From: Microbacterium paraoxydans
Lineage (GTDB): Bacteria; Actinomycetota; Actinomycetes; Actinomycetales; Microbacteriaceae
Assembly (NCBI RefSeq): GCF_020524545.1
Contig: NZ_JAIVLG010000001.1
Span: forward strand, 806,001-870,000
DNA: 64,000 nt
Reading direction: 5' to 3'
Of the stretch, positions 42,413 through 51,677 are shown piece by piece. Both the position numbers and the translations under genes were made by a program. Numbering within the stretch: the first letter of the stretch is position 1; every line of letters begins with the position of its first letter. The notes under the pieces were generated by a model. That model ran no database searches. It was not told where the DNA came from and saw nothing but the letters and a program-made list of their open reading frames with translations.

Positions 42413-42436
42413 GATGAGCACGACCCCGCGCTCATC
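42413..42436 (+). terminator. Weak hairpin after manC
   Basis: GATGAGC (42413-42419) and GCTCATC (42430-42436) form a 7-bp stem 10 bp after the manC stop, followed by CGGTGGCTTGATTT. It is short for a terminator. Confidence 0.4.
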
Positions 42437-42447
42437 CGGTGGCTTGA

Positions 42448-42520
42448 TTTCAGCTTTGTAACCTTTGGCCAGCACATGCGGCGCGAGCGTGTGCAAAAGC
42501 TGAAACAGTAGGTAACTTTG
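42448..42520 (+). promoter_or_regulatory. Nested inverted repeats upstream of the nucleoside transporter
   Basis: Outer arms TTTCAGCTTT (42448-42457) and AAAGCTGAAA (42496-42505) enclose inner arms GCACATGC (42472-42479) and GCGTGTGC (42487-42494). GTAAC followed by a TTTG element occurs on both sides (42458 and 42511). The region is AT-rich against the background. It may be an operator pair or a structured leader; no named riboswitch was recognised. Confidence 0.45.
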
Positions 42521-42562
42521 ATCGATCCGCGAGGGCCGCGGGTTCGTTGAGGGAGGCATCAG

Positions 42563-43675
42563 TTGACCATCTCCACCACCAAGAAGCTGCTCGGCGCGAC
42601 GGTCGCCGCGGGCGTCATCTTCGCACTCGCCGGCTGCGGCCAGGCCCCGACCGACAGCGGGTCGGGCTCCGAGAAGCCGGTCGACTCCGACTTCCTCCCG
42701 TGCCTCGTCTCCGACGCCGGCGGATGGAACGACAAGTCGTTCAACCAGTCCGCGAAGGAAGGCATGGACGCCGCCGCTGACGAGCTGGGCATCAAGCCCC
42801 TCGAGTTCGAGTCGGCGAACGACAACGACTACGCACCCAACCTCGAGACCGCGGTCTCCGAGGGCTGCTCGCTCATCGTCTCGGTCGGCTTCAAGCTGTC
42901 GGCCGCGACCGTCGAGTCGGCGCTCGCGAACCCCGAGATCGACTACGCGATCATCGACGACTGGGCCGACAACGACTTCGACGGCAACGTCGACGCTCCG
43001 AACATCAAGCCGCTCGTCTTCGACACCGCTCAGGCCGCCTACCTCGGTGGCTACGCTTCGGCCGCATGGTCGGCGCAGAGCGGCGTGAACAAGGTCGGCA
43101 CCTTCGGCGGGATGCAGATCCCGTCCGTCGCCGTGTTCATGGACGGCTACCAGCTCGGCGTCGAGAAGTACAACGAGGACAAGTCCGCTTCGGTCGAGGT
43201 CTTCGGCTGGGACGCCGCGACGCAGAAGGGCTCCTTCACGGGCGGGTTCGACGCGAACGACACCGCCAAGCAGACCGCGCAGGGCGTGCTCGACCAGGGC
43301 GTCGACGTGATCCTGCCGGTCGGCGGCCCGGTGTACCAGAGTGCCGCAGCGGCGATCGCCGACAGCGGCAAGGACACGCTGATGCTCGGTGTCGACAGCG
43401 ACCTGGCCGTGGTCGACCCGAGTGTCGCCGACATCACGCTGGTCTCGATCATGAAGGCGATCGACGTCGCGGTGAAGGACGCGACCATGGCGGCCGCAGC
43501 GGGCGACTTCGACCCGGCGCCGTACGTGGGAACCCTCGAGAACGAGGGCGTGAAGCTCTCCGGCTTCGGTGACTTCGAGTCCCAGCTGCCCGACGGGCTC
43601 CTCGACGAGCTCGCCGAGCTGCAGAAGCAGATCATCGCGGGCGACATCACGGTGGAGTCCGAGAACTCCCCGTAA
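42563..43675 (+). CDS. BMP-family nucleoside-binding lipoprotein
   Basis: A 370-residue lipoprotein of the basic membrane protein (PnrA/Med) family with lipobox LAGC (Cys25). Family segments: GGWNDKSFNQSAKEGMDAA (about 52-70), YLGGYASAAWS and GQGVLDQGVDVILPVGGP-like ligand-contact loops. Such proteins bind purine or pyrimidine nucleosides. Start is TTG 42563 with a strong GAGGGAGG site. A hairpin separates it from the ATPase gene, which would let the binding protein be made in excess. Confidence 0.88.
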   Translation: MTISTTKKLLGATVAAGVIFALAGCGQAPTDSGSGSEKPVDSDFLPCLVSDAGGWNDKSFNQSAKEGMDAAADELGIKPLEFESANDNDYAPNLETAVSEGCSLIVSVGFKLSAATVESALANPEIDYAIIDDWADNDFDGNVDAPNIKPLVFDTAQAAYLGGYASAAWSAQSGVNKVGTFGGMQIPSVAVFMDGYQLGVEKYNEDKSASVEVFGWDAATQKGSFTGGFDANDTAKQTAQGVLDQGVDVILPVGGPVYQSAAAAIADSGKDTLMLGVDSDLAVVDPSVADITLVSIMKAIDVAVKDATMAAAAGDFDPAPYVGTLENEGVKLSGFGDFESQLPDGLLDELAELQKQIIAGDITVESENSP

Positions 43676-43690
43676 GTCGTCGCAGGTCCA

Positions 43691-43731
43691 GCACGGGGCG
43701 AGTGGTGAGCAGGCTGCCACTCGCCCCGTGC
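43691..43731 (+). terminator. Intercistronic hairpin after the binding-protein gene
   Basis: GCACGGGGCGAGTGG (43691-43705) and CCACTCGCCCCGTGC (43717-43731) form a perfect 15-bp stem. There is no U-run, so it may attenuate readthrough or protect the upstream message. Confidence 0.65.
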
Positions 43732-43782
43732 CGTGGACGGACGGTGATTCTCCTGGATGACTCTTCTGGATAAGGTGCAGAT

Positions 43783-45297
43783 ATGAAGCTCGAACTTCGC
43801 GGCATCACCAAGCGATTCGGCAGCCTCGTGGCCAACGACCACATCGACCTGGTGGTCGAACCGGGCGAGATCCACGCGCTGCTCGGCGAGAACGGAGCGG
43901 GCAAGTCCACGCTCATGAACGTCCTCTACGGCCTGTATCAGGCGGATGAGGGCGAGATCCTCCTCGATGACGAGGTGCAGCGCTTCCGCGGTCCCGGCGA
44001 CGCGATGGCTGCGGGGATCGGCATGGTCCACCAGCACTTCATGCTCGTTCCTGTCTTCACCGTCGCCGAGAACGTCATGCTCGGCCACGAGCAGACCAAG
44101 GCACTGGGCACGCTCGACATCGCGAAGGCGCGAGAGCACGTGCGATCGGTCGCGGCCCGCTTCGGATTCGATATCGACCCGGACGCGCTCGTGGGCGACC
44201 TGCCCGTCGGAGTCCAGCAGCGCGTCGAGATCATCAAGGCGCTCTCGCGCGACGCGAAGGTGCTCGTGTTCGACGAGCCGACCGCGGTGCTCACGCCGCA
44301 GGAGACCGACGAGCTGATGAACATCATGCGTCAGCTGCGCGACGAGGGCACCGCGATCGTGTTCATCACGCACAAGCTGCGCGAGGTGCGCGAGGTCGCA
44401 GACAAGATCACCATCGTCCGGCTCGGACGCGTCGTGGGTGAGGCGTCTCCCACCGCGACGAATGCCGAACTCGCCTCTCTCATGGTCGGCAGGGCTGTCG
44501 AGCTCACGGTCCAGAAGGATCCGCCCCGTCTCGGCGAGGGCGGGCTCGAAGTCTCGGGCCTGCGCATCCTGACGCCCACCGGCGCGATCGTCGTCGATGG
44601 CATCGACTTCGCCGTCCGCCCCGGCGAGGTCCTCGCGATCGCGGGTGTCCAGGGCAACGGCCAGACGGAACTGGTCGAGGCCATCGTCGGCCTCGCGGCG
44701 CGCGTGGAAGGCAGCATCTCCCTCGACGGCAAGGAGCTGGTCGGGAAGAGTGTGCGCGCGATCCTCGACGCCGGTGTCGGGTTCGTGCCTGAGGACCGTA
44801 CCGAGGACGGCCTGGTCGCAGGCTTCTCCGTCGCGGAGAACCTCATCCTGGACCGCTCGGACGACCCGGAATTCAGTCGTGCAGGCACGCTGCGTCGCGC
44901 GGCGCTGGACGAGTTCGCCCGCGCGCGCATCACCGAATACGACATCCGCACCCAGGGGCCCGAGACGGCGGCAGGAACGCTGTCCGGCGGAAACCAGCAG
45001 AAGGTCGTCATCGCCCGAGAGATGAGCCGTGACCTGCGGCTCCTCGTCGCCGCGCAGCCGACGCGCGGTGTCGACGTCGGATCGATCGAGTTCATCCACA
45101 AACGAATCATCGAGACACGGGATGCCGGTATCCCGGTGATCGTCGTCTCCACGGAGCTCGACGAGGTCGCGGCTCTGGCCGATCGGATCGCGGTCATGTA
45201 TCGCGGCACGATCGTCGGCATCGTCCCCGGCGACACGCCTCGGGAGACACTCGGACTCATGATGGCCGGAGCGGCCGAAGGGGAGGTGGCCGCGTGA
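43783..45297 (+). CDS. Nucleoside ABC importer ATPase (two ATPase domains)
   Basis: A 504-residue double ATPase of the sugar/nucleoside (CUT2-like) class. Domain 1: Walker A GENGAGKST, signature region VGVQQRVEIIKAL (the LSGGQ is altered to LPVGVQQ), Walker B LVFDEPTAVLTP. Domain 2: GVQGNGQTE in place of a canonical Walker A and LSGGNQQKVVIAREMS. These deviations are typical of this family. It powers the two following permeases. GTGA overlap with the next gene. Confidence 0.9.
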   Translation: MKLELRGITKRFGSLVANDHIDLVVEPGEIHALLGENGAGKSTLMNVLYGLYQADEGEILLDDEVQRFRGPGDAMAAGIGMVHQHFMLVPVFTVAENVMLGHEQTKALGTLDIAKAREHVRSVAARFGFDIDPDALVGDLPVGVQQRVEIIKALSRDAKVLVFDEPTAVLTPQETDELMNIMRQLRDEGTAIVFITHKLREVREVADKITIVRLGRVVGEASPTATNAELASLMVGRAVELTVQKDPPRLGEGGLEVSGLRILTPTGAIVVDGIDFAVRPGEVLAIAGVQGNGQTELVEAIVGLAARVEGSISLDGKELVGKSVRAILDAGVGFVPEDRTEDGLVAGFSVAENLILDRSDDPEFSRAGTLRRAALDEFARARITEYDIRTQGPETAAGTLSGGNQQKVVIAREMSRDLRLLVAAQPTRGVDVGSIEFIHKRIIETRDAGIPVIVVSTELDEVAALADRIAVMYRGTIVGIVPGDTPRETLGLMMAGAAEGEVAA

Positions 45298-46613
45298 GCG
45301 GAGCGACACCCGGCGCAGGTGATGTGACCAAGGGCATCCCGCCGCAGGAGCTCGCCACGAGCACCGGCACGGTTCCGCGCGACCCGGCCGACGTGCCGCC
45401 GCCTCCGCGCGGCAACGTCATCCTCAAGGAGATCCTCCGCGGCAACGCCGTCACGACGATCCTCGCGATCGTGCTGGCGCTCATCGTCGGCGGCATCCTG
45501 ATCGCCGTCACCAACGAGGACGTGCAGGCGGCGTCCGTGTACTTCTTCGCCCAGCCCGGTGACACCTTCGTCGCGGCCTGGAACGCCGTGTACAACGGCT
45601 ACGAGGCGCTGTTCCGCGGCGCGATCTTCAACGCGAGGGGTGCTGACTTCGCGGCGCAGATCCGTCCGCTGACGAACACCCTCGGCTTCGCGGCCCCGCT
45701 CATCGCCGCAGGTCTCGGCGTCGCTCTGGCATTCCGCGTCGGCCTGTTCAACATCGGTGCCCGCGGTCAGATGCTCATCGGCGTCGCCGTCGCGGCCCTG
45801 TTCACGTTCTCGCTCGACCTGCCGATCTGGCTGCACCTCCCGGTCACCCTCATCGCCGGAATCGCCGGTGGTGCGCTCTGGGGCGCGATCGCAGGACTCA
45901 TCAAGGCACGCACCGGTGCGCACGAGGTGATCCTCACGATCATGCTCAACTACATCGCGTACTACCTGCTGTTGTGGATGATCCGCACGCCCGGCCTGCT
46001 GCAGAAGCCGGGGACGAACCAGGCACTCGGCTCGGCGACACCGGAGAGTGCGCAGTTCCCGACCCTGCTGGGCCCGCAGTTCCCGCTGCTCGATCTCGGC
46101 TTCGTGATCGTGATCGTGGCGACCCTCTTCGTCTGGTGGCTCATCGAGCGTTCGTCGCTCGGCATGCGCATGCGCGCCGTGGGCGAGAACCCGCATGCCG
46201 CGCGTGCCGCAGGGATCAGCGTGCAGCGCATCTACGTGTACGCGATGCTGTTCGCCGGAGGTCTCGCGGGCCTCGCGGGCATGAATCAGATCCAGGGGGC
46301 GGTCACGACCGGCGTCACCGAGACGATCGACGCCGGCATCGGGTTCGACGCGATCACCGTCGCGCTCCTCGGCCGCAGCCGTGCGTGGGGCACCTTCGCG
46401 GCCGGCATCCTGTTCGGCGCGCTCAAGGCGGGTTCGTTCTCGATGCAGGCGCAGGACATCCCGGTCGACATCGTCCTCGTGGTGCAGTCGCTCGTGGTGC
46501 TGTTCATCGCTGCGCCGCCGTTGCTGCGCTCGGTGTTCTTCCTGCCCAAGACCGATGCGGAGAAAGCTGCCAAGGCGAGATCCAAGGCGGCGAAGAAGGC
46601 GGTGGCCGCATGA
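45294..46613 (+). CDS. Nucleoside ABC importer permease 1
   Basis: A 439-residue permease with about nine membrane segments, the BPD_transp_2 family: FRVGLFNIGARGQMLIGV, MLNYIAYYLL and MRAVGENPHAARAAGISVQR. A hydrophilic N-terminus of about 50 residues precedes the first helix, and the C-terminus is Lys/Ala-rich (EKAAKARSKAAKKAVAA). GTG 45294 overlaps the ATPase stop. Pairs with the next gene. Confidence 0.88.
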   Translation: MSGATPGAGDVTKGIPPQELATSTGTVPRDPADVPPPPRGNVILKEILRGNAVTTILAIVLALIVGGILIAVTNEDVQAASVYFFAQPGDTFVAAWNAVYNGYEALFRGAIFNARGADFAAQIRPLTNTLGFAAPLIAAGLGVALAFRVGLFNIGARGQMLIGVAVAALFTFSLDLPIWLHLPVTLIAGIAGGALWGAIAGLIKARTGAHEVILTIMLNYIAYYLLLWMIRTPGLLQKPGTNQALGSATPESAQFPTLLGPQFPLLDLGFVIVIVATLFVWWLIERSSLGMRMRAVGENPHAARAAGISVQRIYVYAMLFAGGLAGLAGMNQIQGAVTTGVTETIDAGIGFDAITVALLGRSRAWGTFAAGILFGALKAGSFSMQAQDIPVDIVLVVQSLVVLFIAAPPLLRSVFFLPKTDAEKAAKARSKAAKKAVAA

Positions 46614-47896
46614 TGTCCCTCACACAGACCGTGTCCGCAGGCGGCGCCGTCCAGCTCGAGACCGTCAAGGATCGGCACCTCAAGGCGCCGATCGTCCTCG
46701 CCGTGGCCACCGCGCTGCTGGCCCTGCTGTTCCTCACCGTGCCGCGCGACGGCATCAGCACGTTCCGGCTCTCGGACCCGTCGGCGGCACTCGGGCTCCC
46801 GGATGTCGCCTTGCCCACGGCATCGACCTTCTGGGTCGTGTTCGGCATCCTGGTCGTCCTGACGGTCGGGGCGTTCCTCCGCGCCTGGATCTACCGTCCG
46901 CCGTCCCTCTGGCTGGTCATCGCCTACAGCGTGCTCGCCGTCTTCGCGTTCCTCGTCTGGGCGTCGGCCGGAGGCCTGGTCCCCGTCACGAGCCTCCTGT
47001 TCGGCGCGGTGTCGCTCTCGGTGCCCCTCGTCTTCGGTGCATTGGGCGGGGTGATCGGCGAACGTGCCGGCGTCGTGAACGTGGCGATCGAAGGGCAACT
47101 GCTCCTCGGAGCATTCTCCGCCGCGCTGCTCTCCAGCATCACCGGCAACCCGTTCGTCGGTCTGATCGGCGCGATGATCGGCGGCGTCCTGGTGGCCAGC
47201 GTGCTCGCCGCGTTCGCCATCAAGTATCTCGTCGAGCAGGTCATCGTCGGTGTGGTGCTGAACGTGCTCGTCACGGGTCTCACCGGATTCCTGTACGGGG
47301 CGCTCCTCGCGCCGAACGAGGAGGCGCTGAACACCCCGGTGCGGTTCCCCCGAGTGGAGATCCCGCTGCTGAGCGACATCCCGATCATCGGACCCGTGCT
47401 GTTCAACCAGACGTTCATCGGATACCTGATGTTCGTGACCGTCGCCGTCGTCGCGTGGGGGCTGTACCGCACGCGGTGGGGCCTGCGCGTCCGCGCCGTG
47501 GGAGAGCACCCGCAGGCGGCCGACACCGTCGGCATCAAGGTGAACCCGACCCGCTTCTGGAACGTACTGCTGGCCGGCGCGATCGCCGGCATGGGCGGCG
47601 CGTACTTCACGCTCGTCTCCGTGCCGCAGTTCGGCAAGGAGATGACGGCGGGCCTCGGCTTCATCGCCCTCGCGGCCGTGATCTTCGGGCGCTGGGATCC
47701 CATTCGTGCGACGCTCGCGGCGCTGCTGTTCGGTTTCGCCACCAACCTGCAGAACCTGCTCTCGATCCTGAAGACGCCGATCCCCGGCGAGTTCATGCTC
47801 ATGCTGCCCTACGTCGTGACACTGCTCGCAGTCGCCGGGTTCGCCGGACAGATCAAGGCCCCTGCCGCCGACGGCAAGCCGTACATCAAGTCCTAG
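46610..47896 (+). CDS. Nucleoside ABC importer permease 2
   Basis: A 428-residue permease of the same family as its neighbour: GVIGERAGVVNVAIEGQLLLGAF, RVRAVGEHPQAADTVGIKV and LAAVIFGRWDPIRATLAALLFG. About ten membrane segments. ATG 46610 overlaps the stop of permease 1; a second ATG at 46613 is also possible. The cytidine deaminase gene follows after 27 bp in the same direction. Confidence 0.88.
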   Translation: MMSLTQTVSAGGAVQLETVKDRHLKAPIVLAVATALLALLFLTVPRDGISTFRLSDPSAALGLPDVALPTASTFWVVFGILVVLTVGAFLRAWIYRPPSLWLVIAYSVLAVFAFLVWASAGGLVPVTSLLFGAVSLSVPLVFGALGGVIGERAGVVNVAIEGQLLLGAFSAALLSSITGNPFVGLIGAMIGGVLVASVLAAFAIKYLVEQVIVGVVLNVLVTGLTGFLYGALLAPNEEALNTPVRFPRVEIPLLSDIPIIGPVLFNQTFIGYLMFVTVAVVAWGLYRTRWGLRVRAVGEHPQAADTVGIKVNPTRFWNVLLAGAIAGMGGAYFTLVSVPQFGKEMTAGLGFIALAAVIFGRWDPIRATLAALLFGFATNLQNLLSILKTPIPGEFMLMLPYVVTLLAVAGFAGQIKAPAADGKPYIKS

Positions 47897-47923
47897 CCCT
47901 GCCGGGAAGAGAGAAATATCGCT

Positions 47924-48322
47924 ATGACCGACATCGACTGGGATGAACTGCGCCAGGTCGCCACGGACGCCATGACGAAGGCGTACGCGCCGTACTCGCG
48001 CTACCGCGTGGGGGCGGCGGCCCTCGTCGGGGACGGCCGGATCGTGGCCGGGTGCAACGTCGAGAACGCCTCCTACGGGGTGACGCTGTGCGCCGAATGC
48101 GCGCTCGTCGGAGACCTGCACATGTCCGGCGGCGGACAGCTCGTCGCCTTCGTGTGCGTGAACAACGAAGGGCAGACGATCATGCCGTGCGGCCGCTGCC
48201 GTCAGCTGCTGTTCGAGCACGCGATGCCCGGGATGCTGCTCGAGACGGTTTCCGGCATCCGCACGATCGACGAGGTGCTGCCCGATGCGTTCGGGCCGCG
48301 CGACCTGGAGGATGCACGATGA
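47924..48322 (+). CDS. cdd: Cytidine deaminase
   Basis: A 132-residue homotetrameric-type enzyme that deaminates cytidine and deoxycytidine to uridine and deoxyuridine. The zinc site is in TLCAECALV (Cys with catalytic Glu) and MPCGRCRQLL; the nucleoside-binding NVENASYG precedes. It sits between nucleoside importer genes and thymidine phosphorylase, and its stop overlaps the deoA start (ATGA). Import and breakdown are thus in one operon. Confidence 0.92.
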   Translation: MTDIDWDELRQVATDAMTKAYAPYSRYRVGAAALVGDGRIVAGCNVENASYGVTLCAECALVGDLHMSGGGQLVAFVCVNNEGQTIMPCGRCRQLLFEHAMPGMLLETVSGIRTIDEVLPDAFGPRDLEDAR

Positions 48323-49614
48323 CGACGGTGGAGCCCTTCGACGCGGTGGACGTCATCCGCGCCAAGCGCGACGGAGGCGCCGTCCCCGAGGCCGCGCTTC
48401 GCTGGATGGTCGACGCATACACGCGCGGATACGTGTCGGACGCGCAGATGGCGTCGTTCGCGATGGCCGTCTTCCAGCGGGGTATGGAGCGCGACGAGAT
48501 CCGCGTGCTCACCGACGCGATGATCGCCTCGGGGGAGCGGATGAGCTTCGCCTCTCTCGGCAAGAAGACCGTCGACAAGCACTCCACCGGCGGCGTGGGT
48601 GACAAGATCACGCTTCCGCTCGCGCCGCTGGTCGCCACGTTCGGCGTCGCCGTCCCGCAGTTGAGCGGCCGAGGACTCGGACACACGGGCGGCACGCTCG
48701 ACAAGCTCGAGTCGATCCCGGGCTGGCGTGCGGCGCTCAGCAACGAGGAGATGTTCGCGCAGATGCAGAGCGATGTCGGGGCGGTCATCTGCGCCGCCGG
48801 TTCCGGGCTCGCCCCCGCCGACAAGAAGCTGTACGCGCTTCGCGATGTCACGGGAACCGTCGAGGCCATCCCGCTGATCGCCTCGAGCATCATGTCGAAG
48901 AAGATCGCAGAGGGAACCGACGCGCTGGTGCTGGATGTGAAGTTCGGCTCGGGTGCCTTCATGCAGGACATCGATCGTGCGCGCGAGCTCGCCCGCACGA
49001 TGGTCGCGCTCGGGACCGATTCCGGCGTGGCGACCACGGCGCTGCTGACCGATATGAGCGTCCCGCTCGGGCGCGCGATCGGCAATGCCAACGAGGTCCG
49101 CGAATCGGTGGAGATCCTCGCCGGCGGGGGGCCTGCCGACGTGCGGGAGCTGACGCTCGCCCTGGCACGGGAAATGCTCGCTCTCGCCGGTCAGCCGGAT
49201 GCCGACGTGGCGGCCGCCCTCGACGACGGGCGTGCGATGGACACCTGGAAGGCGATGATCCGCGCACAGGACGGGGATCCCGACGCCCAGCTGCCGACGG
49301 CTCGCGAGACGCACGTCGTGACGGCTCCGGAGGACGGCGTGCTCACACGCCTGGAGGCGCTCCCGTTCGGCGTCGCCGCCTGGCGACTCGGCGCAGGCCG
49401 CGCCAGGGCTGAGGACCCCGTGATCTTCGAGGCGGGTATCGATCTGCATGCGAAGCCGGGCGATCGCGTCGTGGCCGGGCAGCCGCTGTTCACCCTGTCC
49501 GCGGCGGACGAGGCTCGCTTCCCCCGAGCGATGGAAGCGCTCGAGGGCGCGTGGGCGATCGGTGGCGAGGCACAGGAGGCCGGCCCCATCGTGCGTGAGC
49601 GCATCACAGCGTGA
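48319..49614 (+). CDS. deoA: Thymidine (pyrimidine-nucleoside) phosphorylase
   Basis: A 431-residue enzyme that splits thymidine or uridine with phosphate to base and (deoxy)ribose-1-phosphate. Markers: phosphate-site KHSTGGVGDKITLPLAP, family signature SGRGLGHTGGTLDKLESIPG, SSIMSKKIAEGTDALVLDVK, and the C-terminal PYNP barrel (about 345-431). Whether it prefers thymidine or accepts uridine cannot be decided by reading. ATG 48319 overlaps cdd. Confidence 0.9.
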   Translation: MTTVEPFDAVDVIRAKRDGGAVPEAALRWMVDAYTRGYVSDAQMASFAMAVFQRGMERDEIRVLTDAMIASGERMSFASLGKKTVDKHSTGGVGDKITLPLAPLVATFGVAVPQLSGRGLGHTGGTLDKLESIPGWRAALSNEEMFAQMQSDVGAVICAAGSGLAPADKKLYALRDVTGTVEAIPLIASSIMSKKIAEGTDALVLDVKFGSGAFMQDIDRARELARTMVALGTDSGVATTALLTDMSVPLGRAIGNANEVRESVEILAGGGPADVRELTLALAREMLALAGQPDADVAAALDDGRAMDTWKAMIRAQDGDPDAQLPTARETHVVTAPEDGVLTRLEALPFGVAAWRLGAGRARAEDPVIFEAGIDLHAKPGDRVVAGQPLFTLSAADEARFPRAMEALEGAWAIGGEAQEAGPIVRERITA

Positions 49615-49625
49615 CCGCGGACCGC

Positions 49626-49631
49626 TAGCCT
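49626..49631 (+). promoter_or_regulatory. Putative -10 of add
   Basis: TAGCCT lies 34 nt before the adenosine deaminase ATG; GGAGGAGG at 49652-49659 is a strong ribosome-binding site. The gene may be transcribed both alone and by readthrough. Confidence 0.4.
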
Positions 49632-49665
49632 GAACTGAGCACATCCGCGACGGAGGAGGACCACC

Positions 49666-50781
49666 ATGTCGATCGATGCGAACGGCGACGTCACGCTGCA
49701 GGGCGTCTCCCTGCGGAGTCTCCCCAAGGTGTCGCTGCACGATCATCTCGACGGTGCTCTGCGCCCCGCGACGATCATCGAGCTCGCGGACGCGATCGGC
49801 CTCGACGTTCCGAAGTCCGACCCCGCGGCGCTCGGCGCCTGGTTCGCGAAGCAGAGCGACTCGGGCTCATTGGTGGAGTACCTCAAGACCTTCGACCTGA
49901 CGACCGCCGTGATGCAGACCCCGGAGGGACTCACCCGCGTCGCGCGCGAGTTCGTCCAGGACCTCGCGGCCGACGGCGTGGTCTACGGGGAGGTGCGCTG
50001 GGCTCCGGAGCAGCACCAGGCTCGCGGACTGACGCTCGAGCAGGCCGTGGAGGCCGTGCAGCAGGGTATCGAGGAGGGCGAGGACGCCGCCGACCGCGAT
50101 GGTCGGAGCATCCGCGTCGGACAGCTGATCACGGCCATGCGCCACACCGATCGGGCCAGGGAGATCGCAGAGTTGGCGGTCGACTTCCGCGGCCGCGGTG
50201 CCGTCGGGTTCGATATCGCGGGACCGGAGGACGGCTTCCCGCCGTCGAATCACCGCGAGGCGTTCGACTATCTCGCCGGCAACTTCTTCCCGGTGACCGT
50301 GCATGCCGGAGAAGCCGCGGGGCTTGCGTCGATCCGTTCGGCTCTGCTGGACGGGCGCGCACTGCGACTCGGTCACGGCGTCCGCATCGCCGAGGACCTC
50401 CAGGTGGTGACCCAGGAAGGCGATGAGGTGCAGGTGCGGTTCGGCGACCTCGCACGGTGGGTCCGCGACCGCGAGATCCCGCTCGAACTGTCGCCGTCCT
50501 CGAACCTGCAGACGGGGGCGATCGCGGCGTGGGGCAACACGCTGGCGGATCACCCGTTCGACCTGCTGTATCAGCTCGGCTTCTCCGTGACCGTGAACGT
50601 CGACAATCGCACGATGAGCGCCACCTCGCTCACGCGTGAACTCGCACTGCTCGTCGAGACCTTCGAGTACGACCTCGACGACCTCGAGACGTTCCAGTTC
50701 AACGCCGCTGCAGCCGCCTTCCTCCCGGTCGAGGAGCGGGAAGAGCTCGTCGAGCTGATCGCCGAGGGCTTCGACATCTGA
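49666..50781 (+). CDS. add: Adenosine deaminase
   Basis: A 371-residue metal-dependent deaminase converting adenosine to inosine. Metal ligands in SLHDHLDGALRP (HxH), the His/Glu pair in VTVHAGEAAG, LGHGVRIAED, the segment LSPSSNLQTGAI and the Asp of NVDNRTMSAT. The last is usually Asp-Asp or Asp-Asn in the family, so it is normal. It completes the purine side of the nucleoside salvage cluster. A PfkB kinase gene follows after 20 bp. Confidence 0.92.
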   Translation: MSIDANGDVTLQGVSLRSLPKVSLHDHLDGALRPATIIELADAIGLDVPKSDPAALGAWFAKQSDSGSLVEYLKTFDLTTAVMQTPEGLTRVAREFVQDLAADGVVYGEVRWAPEQHQARGLTLEQAVEAVQQGIEEGEDAADRDGRSIRVGQLITAMRHTDRAREIAELAVDFRGRGAVGFDIAGPEDGFPPSNHREAFDYLAGNFFPVTVHAGEAAGLASIRSALLDGRALRLGHGVRIAEDLQVVTQEGDEVQVRFGDLARWVRDREIPLELSPSSNLQTGAIAAWGNTLADHPFDLLYQLGFSVTVNVDNRTMSATSLTRELALLVETFEYDLDDLETFQFNAAAAAFLPVEEREELVELIAEGFDI

Positions 50782-50801
50782 TCGGCCGCGTTCGGTCTCG
50801 C

Positions 50802-51674
50802 ATGTCCGCGTCCGTCTTCATCGCCGGTCCCGCCTCCTGGAATCGGATCGTCGTGGTGGATCGGCTGCCCGAGCCGGTGCCGCACATGCAGTTCGCCGAG
50901 GAGACCTGGGAGACGGTCGGCGGCACCAGCGCAGGAAAGGCGCTCAGCCTGACCGCCTTGGGACGGACGACGCAGCTCTACGCGCTCGCCGGACGGGATG
51001 CGGAGGGGCAACGGGTGCGCGCCGCCCTACGGCAGGCGGACGTGGACGTGCGGTGGGCCGACGCCACGACCGAGCGGCATCTGAACCTGATGACGCGTGC
51101 GGGGGCGCGGGTGTCGCTGTACCTCTCGTCACCGGGCGAGACCGCGGGGGCGGATGACGGCCTGCTGCGCGCGCAAATGGCGAGCGCTGAAGCGGTGGTG
51201 CTCGACCTCGCCGCCGAGCCGCTGCGGCTCCTGCCCCTCGCCCGCGCGACCGGGACCCCGATCTGGGTCGATGTGCACGACTACGACGGCGAGGCGGCCT
51301 TCCACCGACCGTTCCTGGAAGCAGCGGACGCCGTCTTCTGCAACGCTGATCGTCTCGCCGACCCGATCTCCTTCCTTCGCTCCCGCGTTGCCGCCGGGGC
51401 GACACTGGCGGTGTGCACGCTCGGCGCGGACGGCGCGGCGGCCGTGGACGAGCACGGCGTCGAGCACCGGGTGCGCGCGGTCCCCGTCGACGTCGTCGAC
51501 ACCAACGGCGCCGGTGATGCCTTCTTCGCCGGAGTGCTCGATGCACGTCTCGGCGGCGCAGGTCTCGTCACTGCGCTCGAGGCGGGCGCGCGCACGGCTG
51601 CGTCGGTCCTTGGTTCGCGGCACCTGCACCCCCGGCTCTACGCCGTGCTGGACGCCGGCTCTACAGGGGCGTGA
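50802..51674 (+). CDS. PfkB-family carbohydrate or nucleoside kinase
   Basis: A 290-residue ribokinase-like enzyme. The catalytic motif DTNGAGDAFFAG (about 228-239, Asp as base) and an N-terminal GTSAGKALSLTALG substrate/lid region are clear. In this setting a ribose, adenosine or nucleoside substrate is plausible, but the sequence does not settle it. Probably cotranscribed with add. The stop lies 3 bp from the end of the convergent hydrolase gene. Confidence 0.85.
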   Translation: MSASVFIAGPASWNRIVVVDRLPEPVPHMQFAEETWETVGGTSAGKALSLTALGRTTQLYALAGRDAEGQRVRAALRQADVDVRWADATTERHLNLMTRAGARVSLYLSSPGETAGADDGLLRAQMASAEAVVLDLAAEPLRLLPLARATGTPIWVDVHDYDGEAAFHRPFLEAADAVFCNADRLADPISFLRSRVAAGATLAVCTLGADGAAAVDEHGVEHRVRAVPVDVVDTNGAGDAFFAGVLDARLGGAGLVTALEAGARTAASVLGSRHLHPRLYAVLDAGSTGA

Positions 51675-51677
51675 CGG

